A stretch of DNA of 18,219 nucleotides from the NCBI GenBank assembly GCA_030152225.1, contig JASLHL010000128.1, positions 1 through 18,219 on the forward strand, given 5' to 3'. The translations under genes were made by a program, and so were the position numbers. Positions within the stretch are counted from its first letter, which is position 1. Each line of letters begins with the position of its first letter. Positions 7,562 to 15,546 of this stretch are shown in pieces. Below the pieces are notes generated by a model. That model searched no databases and had not been told where the DNA came from. It saw nothing but the letters and a program-made list of their open reading frames with translations. Origin of the DNA: Flavobacterium sp. (GTDB lineage: Bacteria > Bacteroidota > Bacteroidia > Flavobacteriales > Flavobacteriaceae).

Positions 7562-10500
7562 CTAATACATCAGTTGCACCCATCCTGATCTAGTTTTACT
7601 TTCAGTTTCAATGACATAAAAATAAGTACCTGAAGGTAGTTTATTTCCCTGTTTGTCTTGACCTGCCCACTGGTTGGTATACCCTCGGCCATGGGAATAC
7701 ACTTCTCTTCCATGTCGATTAAATAGGGTAAGCTTGGTTACTCCATGGATACTTAGGTCAAAGGAATCATTTAAGCCATCGTTATTGGGAGAAATTCCCT
7801 TGGGAATAGGACAATCCAAGAAGGAAATACTAAAGCTACTTTCGGCTGTACAAACCCCATTTGGCGATGCTGCATAAATATAAAGCGTTGTATTTTGGGT
7901 AATAACCATACCTGAGTACATTTTTTGGCCACCACCCTGTGGAGCTGTAAAATAATCATTTCCTTCAGGTAGTGGTTGAAGTTGATAAGGTTCACATAGC
8001 TCAATATCAGAAAGAACCGCTACTTCAACAGGCTGTGTAATGGTTACATTAAATGCTACTTCTTCATAACATACTGAATCTTGCTCTTGATGAAAGAGAT
8101 AAAAAGTATAGGTTCCTGGTGTACTCAATCGATCTCCACTTTGAAAAGATTGTCCTTCACCTGCTGATGCTGTATAGTAGTATTGATTGGTTCCTAGTGG
8201 GGGAAATACAAACGCTCCACAAACGATGCTATCCTCTAATTTAGCCGGTACTGTTCCTGTAGTATAGGTGATAAGCAACGGAAAAATATCCTCACATCCC
8301 GTCGTTAAATCGCGAACTTTACTATAGAAATCCGCTTTATTTTCACCTTTACCTAAGTGGTATATTCCTTCTTCAATTTCGTTTAGATTACGTAGAGCAT
8401 CCGCCTTAGTTGCGAAGTACTTCACCTCATAATTCGCTCGATGATGACCGTCAAAAACGGTTATTTCAGTTTCTTTCAAATCGATCGTTCTAGTCACTAG
8501 GGCATGACGACATAGCGCGATGGAGTGGGGCTTATTCAGTACACTTGAAAGCGCGGGATAATACTCAATCGCAATCTCCCCTTCCATTGTACAATCGATC
8601 TGATTATATCTTCCTACAACTTTGTACTGACCTGCTTCACAAACCCTTAGTGTTTTATCTTTTGCGAGAGGAATAGGCTCCCCATCTTTATACCACTGAA
8701 TATCAACTAAATCCACCCCCATCTGTGCGTCTAATACCACACATTCGCCTGGGCAAAGGGCATTGTTTTTTTCAACTAACCGATCTACACCTAAGTCAAT
8801 ACTTCCGATATCAAAACTATGAGCATTGAGGAACACAGCAGTGGAATGGGATACAATTTGACAAAAATCAATGACAGCAAATTTAATGTGGTATCGGCGT
8901 CCGGGTACAACATGTACCGTTTTGGATTCCATCGGTTTTGTTAATCCTGTAAAATCAATAGCTGCATCCAATTGATTATCTACAATACCATCATAGTGCT
9001 TCCAATATAATTCGGGATGCGTACTTGGGCAGTCTTTTCCTGTTTTGGCGGCATCCATAATTGTATTTAATCCTACTGGACTCTCTGTGCCTGGTATTTT
9101 CGCTAAGTTTTGTCCCTCTCCAGTTGTTGTATCAATTAACCAAGCAGCAAATAGAGCCCCTGATAAACAACCGCCGTCCGTACATTCCTTATGATAGCTA
9201 TTAGAAGCCAATAAGTACTCAAATTTCAAACTATCTTTAACGGGAACAAAATCAAATTCTAATTGAGTAACACGTTTATCTTCTCTAGGACCACCACCCG
9301 CATCTTCAATCGCATTATTAATCTCAACATCCCCCTCCCATCGATGATCGTTATTTCCTCTAAAGTCGTACGAAGACGGTTGAGCAGGTCCTGAAACATA
9401 ATCAATTTCATTAGTCACCAATACAATTCCCTCTTCAAAGGGAAAATCAGCGTTGCCTCTTGAAAAATACCCTAGGGTATTAAACTCCATGGTCTCTAGG
9501 CTCCCGTCGCCATTTTGATACGTGATATTCGAAGCTAATTGACAATTGGATTGAATTAAAACGTTGTTAACTAAATTCGCAAGTGAATACTCCTCTCCTT
9601 GTGGAGTTACTTCTAAGTACCCATACTCTGAGGTAGTCAAGCATAGATCAAAAATAAAATCAACTTGACGAGGACTGAATGTCCCATCGTCATTTCTACG
9701 TCCAAAACTTCCAATTCGTATAAAATATTCATGACCTACGATCAAGTTGTTTAGCATTCTTGAGGTATCCTCTCCTACCGAAAAACAAGCAATAGGATTA
9801 GTAGGCAAATACGGATCATCAATTCGTAGTTCTTCGCAAGATTCCTCATAAATCGCAAAATAGAGATAGCTATTAAAGTTGGTTGATGATAAATCTGCTA
9901 AATTGTTTATATCCAATTTATGTGTAGAAGCTGATGCTGTAAATTTAAACCAAACCTCACGGTTTAATTGCCTACCACAAAGTGGTCTATAAGTTGTATA
10001 AGGCGAAACTCCAACAAAAGTAGCTGTTCGATATACCTGACATGCAGTAGTGGAATTTACCGGAAGTTCATAAGCCTGATCACATTCGATATTTGACACC
10101 ACTGTTCCTGCTTCAATAGAAGTGGACCAGTCACTAAACGTATCTCCACTTGAACAAATGGCACGCACAAGGATTTGATAAGCCCCTCCGCTAGTTAATC
10201 CTGTTAGTGTTGTAGCAGGTGTACCGTTTACTCTGCTCGTTTGAACAGGCGTAGCTGTAGTCTGATCAGCATGTCGTTCAAAAAGACTTACTTCCCAAGC
10301 CGTTATTCCTCCAAATTGCTCCCATTCAATAGTCATGGTTGTCGATGTACTTTCTGTAACAGTAACAGCATAAGGCGCTAGGCATGTTTCTACGCTTTGG
10401 ATTGACAAATCATCTATATAAATTCCTGATGTTCCTTCTGTTGTTACATGCCACCCAAGATTAACAGTACCAGTTATCCCTTCAATACGCACAATTTCCT

Positions 10501-11038
10501 CTACCCATTCATCATTCTGATAGACGCGAATAGGCAAAATAGTATGCATAAAATTAGCAGGATCTGTACCTTGAGTTGACAGCAGCACCTCAAATTTATT
10601 TTGATAATACGCTCTCGCTTTATATCTGTATTTCAACAGGTATATTCCTCCATTCATCTGGATAGAAGGCGTGATCAACCAATCGTCATTTACTCCTGCA
10701 TCTCCATAAAAATACATCGAACCATCTCCTTCATAAACGGGAGAATCAGTGGGCATCCATTGACCGTAATATTCGTTGCTGTCCTCATTTGCATCAATAA
10801 TAGTCCAACAAGCCAACGTTTCGGAATCGGTATTGAAACCTTCCCAAAAATTTTCTGTTAGAACAGTACAAGCTGTCGTTGTTTGAATGACAGGTGTGGA
10901 TCTCAATTGAATATTATCCTCTGTTGGTTGTAAATCTAAAGGTGAATCGAATTGCAACGCATTTTGATGAAAAGAAAAGACCGTAAAAGCAGCCAAATTC
11001 AGAGTGAAAAAACACAAGAAATAACGTAAAAATCGCAT
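7562..11038 (-). CDS. Large secreted adhesin-like protein with type IX secretion type B sorting domain
   Basis: The 1158-residue protein begins with a Sec signal peptide (about 1-22). A cleaved-adhesin/choice-of-anchor J-like beta-sandwich spans about 60-217 (GSMYFYG, NDDWLITPSI, GIYIDDLSI). A fibronectin type III domain spans 219-312. A further beta domain (about 317-468) precedes a choice-of-anchor L-type region (about 475-745: NNVLIQSNCQLASNITY, EGIVLVT, FEYLLASNSY). Then come several Ig-like or PKD-like modules (about 755-1075) with paired cysteines. Residues 1077-1158 are a type B sorting domain: PKGISPNNDGLNDSF, LTLFNRHGREVY, LPSGTYFYVIE and a final MY. The type IX system would carry it across the outer membrane. 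No catalytic domain is visible; adhesion or a surface structural role is inferred. Confidence 0.93.
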   Translation of the reverse strand: MRFLRYFLCFFTLNLAAFTVFSFHQNALQFDSPLDLQPTEDNIQLRSTPVIQTTTACTVLTENFWEGFNTDSETLACWTIIDANEDSNEYYGQWMPTDSPVYEGDGSMYFYGDAGVNDDWLITPSIQMNGGIYLLKYRYKARAYYQNKFEVLLSTQGTDPANFMHTILPIRVYQNDEWVEEIVRIEGITGTVNLGWHVTTEGTSGIYIDDLSIQSVETCLAPYAVTVTESTSTTMTIEWEQFGGITAWEVSLFERHADQTTATPVQTSRVNGTPATTLTGLTSGGAYQILVRAICSSGDTFSDWSTSIEAGTVVSNIECDQAYELPVNSTTACQVYRTATFVGVSPYTTYRPLCGRQLNREVWFKFTASASTHKLDINNLADLSSTNFNSYLYFAIYEESCEELRIDDPYLPTNPIACFSVGEDTSRMLNNLIVGHEYFIRIGSFGRRNDDGTFSPRQVDFIFDLCLTTSEYGYLEVTPQGEEYSLANLVNNVLIQSNCQLASNITYQNGDGSLETMEFNTLGYFSRGNADFPFEEGIVLVTNEIDYVSGPAQPSSYDFRGNNDHRWEGDVEINNAIEDAGGGPREDKRVTQLEFDFVPVKDSLKFEYLLASNSYHKECTDGGCLSGALFAAWLIDTTTGEGQNLAKIPGTESPVGLNTIMDAAKTGKDCPSTHPELYWKHYDGIVDNQLDAAIDFTGLTKPMESKTVHVVPGRRYHIKFAVIDFCQIVSHSTAVFLNAHSFDIGSIDLGVDRLVEKNNALCPGECVVLDAQMGVDLVDIQWYKDGEPIPLAKDKTLRVCEAGQYKVVGRYNQIDCTMEGEIAIEYYPALSSVLNKPHSIALCRHALVTRTIDLKETEITVFDGHHRANYEVKYFATKADALRNLNEIEEGIYHLGKGENKADFYSKVRDLTTGCEDIFPLLITYTTGTVPAKLEDSIVCGAFVFPPLGTNQYYYTASAGEGQSFQSGDRLSTPGTYTFYLFHQEQDSVCYEEVAFNVTITQPVEVAVLSDIELCEPYQLQPLPEGNDYFTAPQGGGQKMYSGMVITQNTTLYIYAASPNGVCTAESSFSISFLDCPIPKGISPNNDGLNDSFDLSIHGVTKLTLFNRHGREVYSHGRGYTNQWAGQDKQGNKLPSGTYFYVIETESKTRSGWVQLMY

Positions 11039-11270
11039 AGTATAAAAAGGTGTTACTAAATTTGATCGAAATTACTCCTTTACTTTTATTTAATCTAAAT
11101 AAAGTTCATTTATATCTAAAATAGACTGACTTTCCTATTTTATTCTCAATAAGTGAATTTTACTTCCCCTTTTTTAATGAAAATGTTTTTATTACCTAAA
11201 TTTATTTCATACCTCTTTCTTTCAACTAAAACTGTTCTACCCCTGATATTGTGAATATAAGGAGAGGTAT

Positions 11271-11304
11271 AAATAAAAAAAGAACTGCAAAGGATGCAGT
11301 TCTT
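11271..11304 (-). terminator. Intrinsic terminator of the TPR membrane protein gene
   Basis: AAGAACTGCA (11280-11289) pairs perfectly with TGCAGTTCTT (11295-11304) across a 5-base loop. On the minus strand the stem runs into a T-rich tail (complement of the A-tract 11271-11281). The hairpin begins about 20 bases after the stop codon. Confidence 0.88.
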
Positions 11305-11324
11305 CTATTTTTATTTTCTCAAGA

Positions 11325-11840
11325 TTACAGGCGTTTCATTTGCTCCTTCATCATTTTAATTTGATCCTTCAGCATGCCTTGCTTATCTAATTTTTGAGCT
11401 TCGCTTAACAATTTCGTTGCTTCTATCTTTCTGCGTTTGGTCATTGAAATACCAGCTAATTGCAATTTAGCCATGGCTAAGTCTTGATCCATATTCAATC
11501 CTAACTCAATGGCTTTCTTCATGTATTTCTCAGACGCATTTAAGTTGGTTTGAGAGGTCATGATTCCCATCAAGTAATTGTAATATCCATTTTGTTTACG
11601 CACTAATGCTGTTTCAGGATTCTTAATTCGCTTCAACCATTTTTCAGCTCCTTCAAAATCTTGTTTTCTCAATTTCAAGAAAGACAAGAGGATGAACTCA
11701 TTTTTGAAATACAAGAGTATAACAAGCCCCATCAAGAACAAGAGGAAAATTCCATTTCCAATATTTGATTCTGAAAATTGCCAAACAGCCGTTGCTAGTA
11801 ATAGTGCTGCGATACCTAATTTAATATACCTATGAAACAT
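11325..11840 (-). CDS. Membrane-anchored tetratricopeptide-repeat-like protein
   Basis: The 171-residue product has two predicted transmembrane helices (about 7-23 and 28-46). A soluble, helical, Lys-rich domain follows, with TPR-like spacing: helices at about 50-70, 84-100, 102-115, 120-133 and 137-152 (the pattern NYLMGIMTSQTNLNASEKYMKKAIEL fits one TPR unit in parts). The short loop between the helices suggests both ends face the same side, probably the cytoplasm. TPR domains mediate protein contacts; the partner is unknown. The gene stands alone, with its own -7 element and strong terminator. Confidence 0.75.
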   Translation of the reverse strand: MFHRYIKLGIAALLLATAVWQFSESNIGNGIFLLFLMGLVILLYFKNEFILLSFLKLRKQDFEGAEKWLKRIKNPETALVRKQNGYYNYLMGIMTSQTNLNASEKYMKKAIELGLNMDQDLAMAKLQLAGISMTKRRKIEATKLLSEAQKLDKQGMLKDQIKMMKEQMKRL

Positions 11841-11867
11841 ATGCTAGAATTAACTTCATTAAGAATG

Positions 11868-11875
11868 CAAAATTA
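11868..11875 (-). promoter_or_regulatory. -7 promoter element (TAATTTTG) of the TPR-like gene
   Basis: The minus strand reads TAATTTTG, an exact TAnnTTTG match ending 27 bases before the ATG at 11840. No clear -33 partner is seen. Confidence 0.5.
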
Positions 11876-11941
11876 AAAAAATAAGCGTAGGATAAAAATT
11901 ATTCCTCATAAACCTATTGCCTATTTCTATTCGCTGAGATT

Positions 11942-12610
11942 CTATTTGGATTGAAACAAGTGAAATAAATGTTTGGGTTGGACGTCTAAAAAGGATTCTA
12001 TAACAAAATCAGCGGTACTGTAATCCTGTTGTTTCGAATTCTGACTTTGGTACCCCAGCACTTTAATTCCCGCCGCATTGGCAGCTTTAATTCCATTGGT
12101 ACTATCTTCAATCACCAAACAATGTGCCTTGTCGTTTACTTTTGCCAACGAAGCCGCTTGGATAAAGATGGCAGGGTCGGGTTTGGATTTTGGAAAATCC
12201 TCTCCACTGACAATATGGGAAAAGTATGGAAATAATTCAAAGCGATTAAATACGCGGTTTATTGTACTTTTTGATGCCGAAGAGCCCAAAATAAGTTCAA
12301 TATCCTGCTGATGTAGGTGTACAATTAAATCGCGTACCCCTTCAATGAGTTCCAAATCGGGTTTGGTATCAAACGCCTCGTTGAATAAAGAGCGTTTACG
12401 ATTGACCAAATCATTGACTTCCTGTGATAAGGGAAAGTATTCCTTTATTTTTTGATACGTATTTTTAGTTGAGAATCCTGTAAATGAAGTATACATCTCT
12501 TCTGGAACCTCAATTCCCAATTCACTAAAGTGTTGGTAATACGCATAACGGTGTACAGGCTCTGTATCCACAATTACCCCATCCATATCAAAAATAACTG
12601 TACGTAACAT
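11942..12610 (-). CDS. HAD-superfamily phosphatase, beta-phosphoglucomutase-like subfamily IA
   Basis: The 222-residue cytoplasmic enzyme carries all four HAD motifs. Motif I is D8-M-D10-GVIVDTEP (nucleophile D8, acid/base D10). Motif II is LGSSAS with S110. Motif III is K143 in SKPDP. Motif IV is VIEDSTNG with E168 and D169. Residues about 15-85 form the helical C1 cap typical of subfamily IA. The combination DMDGVIVDTEP with EDSTNGIKAA is shared by beta-phosphoglucomutases and sugar- or nucleotide-phosphate phosphatases. A histidine follows in DTEPVH, as in many phosphatases, but mutase versus phosphatase cannot be settled here. The gene is divergent from the sigma-factor operon. Confidence 0.9.
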   Translation of the reverse strand: MLRTVIFDMDGVIVDTEPVHRYAYYQHFSELGIEVPEEMYTSFTGFSTKNTYQKIKEYFPLSQEVNDLVNRKRSLFNEAFDTKPDLELIEGVRDLIVHLHQQDIELILGSSASKSTINRVFNRFELFPYFSHIVSGEDFPKSKPDPAIFIQAASLAKVNDKAHCLVIEDSTNGIKAANAAGIKVLGYQSQNSKQQDYSTADFVIESFLDVQPKHLFHLFQSK

Positions 12611-12626
12611 ATCTTCTATTTTTGTG

Positions 12627-12634
12627 CAAAGGTA
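12627..12634 (-). promoter_or_regulatory. -7 promoter element (TACCTTTG) of the HAD phosphatase gene
   Basis: The minus strand reads TACCTTTG, an exact TAnnTTTG match ending 16 bases before the ATG at 12610. This would give a very short 5' leader of about ten bases. Confidence 0.5.
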
Positions 12635-12706
12635 AGCGGTTTTTTGCTAGGCAGACTAGTCCATAAATCGTGTTTTATTGTGGTACAATCAAATTACCGT
12701 TATTTT

Positions 12707-12746
12707 TTTGTATTTCCCTCGACTCTTTTTAGTATTTTTACGTTTA
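12707..12746 (+). promoter_or_regulatory. Possible promoter of the ECF sigma operon
   Basis: TTTG at 12707-12710 is a fitting -33 box. Two overlapping near-matches to TAnnTTTG follow: TATTTTTA (12733-12740, spacer 22) and TACGTTTA (12739-12746), each with only the last base different. They end 36 and 30 bases before the TTG proposed as the sigma factor start. A promoter here excludes the longer reading of the gene. Confidence 0.4.
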
Positions 12747-12776
12747 CACCTTACCAAAAATAAACACCGCATCCCC

Positions 12777-13325
12777 TTGTCAGCCGCTGAAGAAGAACAA
12801 TTCGTGCAACAACTGCAAAATGCCACTACCAAAGAGGCTGCTTTTCGCGATCTTGTTGCTCAAAACAAGGTCAAGCTCTACTATCACATTCGCTCCCTTG
12901 TTTTGGATCACGATGACACCGATGATATTCTACAGGAAACCTTTATCAAAGCTTACGAAAATATAGCTGGTTTCAAAGGAAATAGCAAGCTTTCTTCTTG
13001 GTTGTACCGCATTGCCACCAATCAAGCCTTGGATTTTTTAAAACAAAAAAGCAAGTTGCAAAAAATTACCTCAGAAGAATACAACCAGCAAAAAGTAGAT
13101 GAATTGGAAGCTGACCCTTTTTTCAATGGCGATCAGGCAAGCATTTTATTGCACCAAGCCATTGCTACGCTACCCGAAAAACAACAATTGGTGTTTAAAA
13201 TGCGCTATTTTCAGGAACTCGATTACAACAGTATCTCAGCCATTCTCGATACTTCTGTAGGAGCATTAAAAGCCTCTTATCACCATGCAGTAAAAAAAAT
13301 AGAAATTTTTTTACAAGCCCATTAA
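12777..13325 (+). CDS. ECF-type RNA polymerase sigma factor
   Basis: Region 2 is clear (YYHIRSLVLDHDDTDDILQ, then ETFIKAYENIAGFKGNSKLSSWLYRIATNQALDFL). Region 4 is equally clear (ATLPEKQQLVFKMRYFQELDY, then SISAILDTSVGALKASYHHAVKKIE). A short linker and no extra domains make it a plain group 4 sigma factor. The frame stays open back to a TTG at 12678, but there is no in-frame ATG before region 2. The extra 33 residues would be hydrophobic (VIFLYFPRLFLVFLRL), unlike any sigma factor, and would cover the likely promoter. I therefore choose TTG at 12777, giving MSAAEEEQFVQQL; GTG at 12804 is the next option. It opens a three-gene operon whose second and third products look like its membrane inhibitor and extracytoplasmic sensor. 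Confidence 0.9.
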   Translation: MSAAEEEQFVQQLQNATTKEAAFRDLVAQNKVKLYYHIRSLVLDHDDTDDILQETFIKAYENIAGFKGNSKLSSWLYRIATNQALDFLKQKSKLQKITSEEYNQQKVDELEADPFFNGDQASILLHQAIATLPEKQQLVFKMRYFQELDYNSISAILDTSVGALKASYHHAVKKIEIFLQAH

Positions 13326-13369
13326 ACCTTTGTACTAAAAATCAGTCTAAATAGTAGAAGTATATAAAA

Positions 13370-13783
13370 ATGATAACGAACCACAATGCTCACGACAATA
13401 GAAAAGACGGTTTCAAGCTCCCAGAAGGGTACTTGGAATCTTTTGATCAACGTCTTTTTGAGCGAATCAAAGAGAAGGAAAATCAAAAGCCAAGCCGTCT
13501 TATCTCGTTTACTCCACGCTATTTTATTGCTATCGCTGCCACCTTAACTCTTTTGGTGGGACTGGGTCTTTTTATCAAAACGCAACTGACTTCCTCTATA
13601 AGCAATGAAGCTCTGGAAACGTATTTAGAATACAACCCTTCCTATACGTTGTCCAATGAATTTATTCAAGCTTTTGACGAAGGTGACATCAAAGAACTTG
13701 AACAGGCTATTCAAATTAATCAAAATGAGATTAATGAATATGTTCAAACGAATATTGATCTTGATTACTACTTAAATTATTAA
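13370..13783 (+). CDS. Single-span membrane protein in the anti-sigma position
   Basis: The 137-residue protein has a charged cytoplasmic N-terminus (1-49), one transmembrane helix (about 50-70, YFIAIAATLTLLVGLGLFI) and an acidic outer domain (71-137) rich in E, N and Y. It starts 44 bases after the sigma factor and ends 7 bases before the sensor gene. That order and topology suggest an anti-sigma factor. It has no cysteine and so cannot hold a zinc-binding anti-sigma (ZAS) motif; the cytoplasmic part is short (KDGFKLPEGYLESFDQRLFERI). The family resembles the small membrane proteins that follow ECF sigma genes in flavobacteria. Function is inferred from context. Confidence 0.8.
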   Translation: MITNHNAHDNRKDGFKLPEGYLESFDQRLFERIKEKENQKPSRLISFTPRYFIAIAATLTLLVGLGLFIKTQLTSSISNEALETYLEYNPSYTLSNEFIQAFDEGDIKELEQAIQINQNEINEYVQTNIDLDYYLNY

Positions 13784-13790
13784 TTATATT

Positions 13791-14225
13791 ATGAAAAGAT
13801 TTCTATTGTTATTTATCCTATTAAGCTTTTCGTCTCTCAGTTATGCACAGCATCACTCTTCGGATCAAATAAAATCATTAAAAATTGCCCATATTTCTTC
13901 TGTTTTAAATCTAACTAGTGAGGAAGCAGAAAAATTTTGGCCGATTTACAATACGTACGACAATAAACTAACCAAATTAAGACACTCAGAGGTTATCCAT
14001 TACATCAAATCCAATGAGACGCAAGATCTTGAAAAACTCACAGAAAAACAAGCCACGGAAAAAGTGCTTGCGTTAGAAACATTTGAAGAAGAATACTGTT
14101 CCCTTCGAAGCCAGTTTATTACGGATTGTAAAAAGATCTTATCGAACAAAAAAATCCTCTTATTGAGAAAAGCAGAAGATGATTTTAATCGAAAATTACT
14201 CAAAAAGTACAAAGACAAAAAATAA
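13791..14225 (+). CDS. Secreted Spy/CpxP-like protein, probable sensor for the ECF sigma factor
   Basis: The 144-residue product has a signal peptide (1-20, LLLFILLSFSSLSYAQ). Its mature part is fully helical and strongly charged. The motif LTSEEAEKFWPIYN at 41-54 follows KIAHISSVLN and resembles the LTxEQ-type helix of Spy/CpxP periplasmic proteins; homologs next to flavobacterial ECF genes are annotated as sensors of ECF sigma factors. Two cysteines (103 and 113) lie in one helix. It starts 7 bases after the anti-sigma-like gene, so translation is probably linked. The likely role is to detect misfolded or stress-exposed envelope material in the periplasm and act on the membrane protein; this is inferred. 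Confidence 0.82.
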   Translation: MKRFLLLFILLSFSSLSYAQHHSSDQIKSLKIAHISSVLNLTSEEAEKFWPIYNTYDNKLTKLRHSEVIHYIKSNETQDLEKLTEKQATEKVLALETFEEEYCSLRSQFITDCKKILSNKKILLLRKAEDDFNRKLLKKYKDKK

Positions 14226-14259
14226 GCTATGAATAAAAAATAGCAAAATCTACCAAACC

Positions 14260-14297
14260 TAGCCTACAAAAGACCTATATTTGTAGGCTATTTTATT
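14260..14297 (+). terminator. Intrinsic terminator of the sigma operon
   Basis: TAGCCTACAAA (14260-14270) pairs perfectly with TTTGTAGGCTA (14280-14290) across a 9-base loop, and TTTTATTTATTTA follows. It lies 34 bases after the sensor stop codon and 18 bases before the next ATG. Confidence 0.85.
14276..14283 (+). promoter_or_regulatory. -7 promoter element (TATATTTG) inside the terminator hairpin
   Basis: TATATTTG matches TAnnTTTG exactly and ends 24 bases before the methyltransferase ATG, the same spacing as other genes here. It spans the loop and the start of the 3' arm of the sigma-operon terminator, so promoter and terminator share bases. No good -33 TTTG is seen upstream. Confidence 0.45.
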
Positions 14298-14307
14298 TAT
14301 TTATATA

Positions 14308-15522
14308 ATGAGATTACACAGAAACTTAGTTTTTACCGTTATTGACTCTATCTTATTAATTTTCAACGAAGGGGAATACGCTGACAAAGTAGTTGCGCGT
14401 GCCTTGAAAAAAGACAAGCGTTGGGGAAGTGCAGACCGAAAATTCGTTGCAGAAACAATATACGAAATTGTACGTTGGAAGAGATTATACACCGAAATCG
14501 CAGAGGTAAAGGAACCTTATACGCGCGATGATGCTTGGCGTATTTTTACGGTTTGGGCTGTATTAAGAGGATATAATTTACCGGATTGGAAGTATTTTGA
14601 AAATGCTCCACTTCGCAGAATCAAAGGTAGATTTGACGAACTAAGTAAAATCAGAAAATTCAAAGAAGCTATTCCGGATTGGATGGATGAATTAGGTGTA
14701 AAAGAATTGGGTGAAGAACTTTGGTCTAAAGAAATTGCGGCTCAAAATCAACAAGCTCAAGTTATTTTACGCGTGAATACATTGAAAACAACACGCAAGA
14801 AATTGCATGCTATCTTAATGGATTTAGACATTGAGACTATTCAACCTGAAGAGTATCCTGATGCTTTAATTCTAAAAGAAAGAGCAAATGTCTTTTTGAC
14901 TGACGCATTTAAAGAAGGATTATTTGAGGTTCAAGATGCTTCTTCTCAACTAGTAGCTCCTTTCTTGGGAATACAACCAGGCATGCGCGTGGTAGATACC
15001 TGTGCAGGTGCTGGAGGAAAAACGCTTCACATGGCTTCGTTAATGGAAAACAAAGGGCAAATTATTGCGATGGACATTTACGAAAGCAAACAAAAACAGC
15101 TAAAAATCAGAGCCAAAAGAAATGGGGCTTTCAATATTGAATACCGCATTATTGAGGGAACGAAAACCATTAAAAAACTACACGAAAAAGCCGATCGCGT
15201 TCTGATTGATGCTCCTTGTAGTGGTTTAGGGGTAATCAAGCGTAACCCAGATACTAAATGGAAATTGCAACCTGAATTTGTTGAGGAAATCAAAAAAGTA
15301 CAGCAACAAATCCTACAAGACTACTCGAAAATAGTCAAAGTAGGTGGAAATATCGTTTATGCTACTTGTTCCATTTTGCCTTCTGAAAATGAAAAGCAAA
15401 TTGAAAAATTCCTAGCTTCTGAACAAGGCCAAGGATTCAAATTTATTAAAGACCACAAAGTATTGGCACACCAAACAGGTTTTGATGGGTTCTATATGGC
15501 CTTATTGGAACGAATCAAATAA
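14308..15522 (+). CDS. RsmB/NOP-family rRNA cytosine-C5 methyltransferase
   Basis: The 404-residue protein has an N-terminal NusB-like helical domain (about 5-130) and a Rossmann methyltransferase domain (about 150-404). The SAM site reads D230-TCAGAGGKT, then MDIYESK with D256. The two functional cysteines of RNA m5C methyltransferases are both present: C304 in DAPCSG (release) and C354 in YATCS (nucleophile), the latter followed by LPSENE. This is the RsmB/RsmF/NOP2 family; the probable target is a 16S rRNA cytosine (position 967 if a true RsmB), but which cytosine cannot be decided. The endonuclease gene follows after 24 bases and may share its transcript. Confidence 0.93.
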   Translation: MRLHRNLVFTVIDSILLIFNEGEYADKVVARALKKDKRWGSADRKFVAETIYEIVRWKRLYTEIAEVKEPYTRDDAWRIFTVWAVLRGYNLPDWKYFENAPLRRIKGRFDELSKIRKFKEAIPDWMDELGVKELGEELWSKEIAAQNQQAQVILRVNTLKTTRKKLHAILMDLDIETIQPEEYPDALILKERANVFLTDAFKEGLFEVQDASSQLVAPFLGIQPGMRVVDTCAGAGGKTLHMASLMENKGQIIAMDIYESKQKQLKIRAKRNGAFNIEYRIIEGTKTIKKLHEKADRVLIDAPCSGLGVIKRNPDTKWKLQPEFVEEIKKVQQQILQDYSKIVKVGGNIVYATCSILPSENEKQIEKFLASEQGQGFKFIKDHKVLAHQTGFDGFYMALLERIK

Positions 15523-15546
15523 ATTGAGAATTAAACTAGTACAACT

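Noticed and set aside
12678..12776. Extended N-terminus of the sigma factor from TTG 12678
   Set aside because: It gives a hydrophobic leader foreign to ECF sigma factors and overlaps the likely promoter; region 2 begins well after the TTG at 12777.
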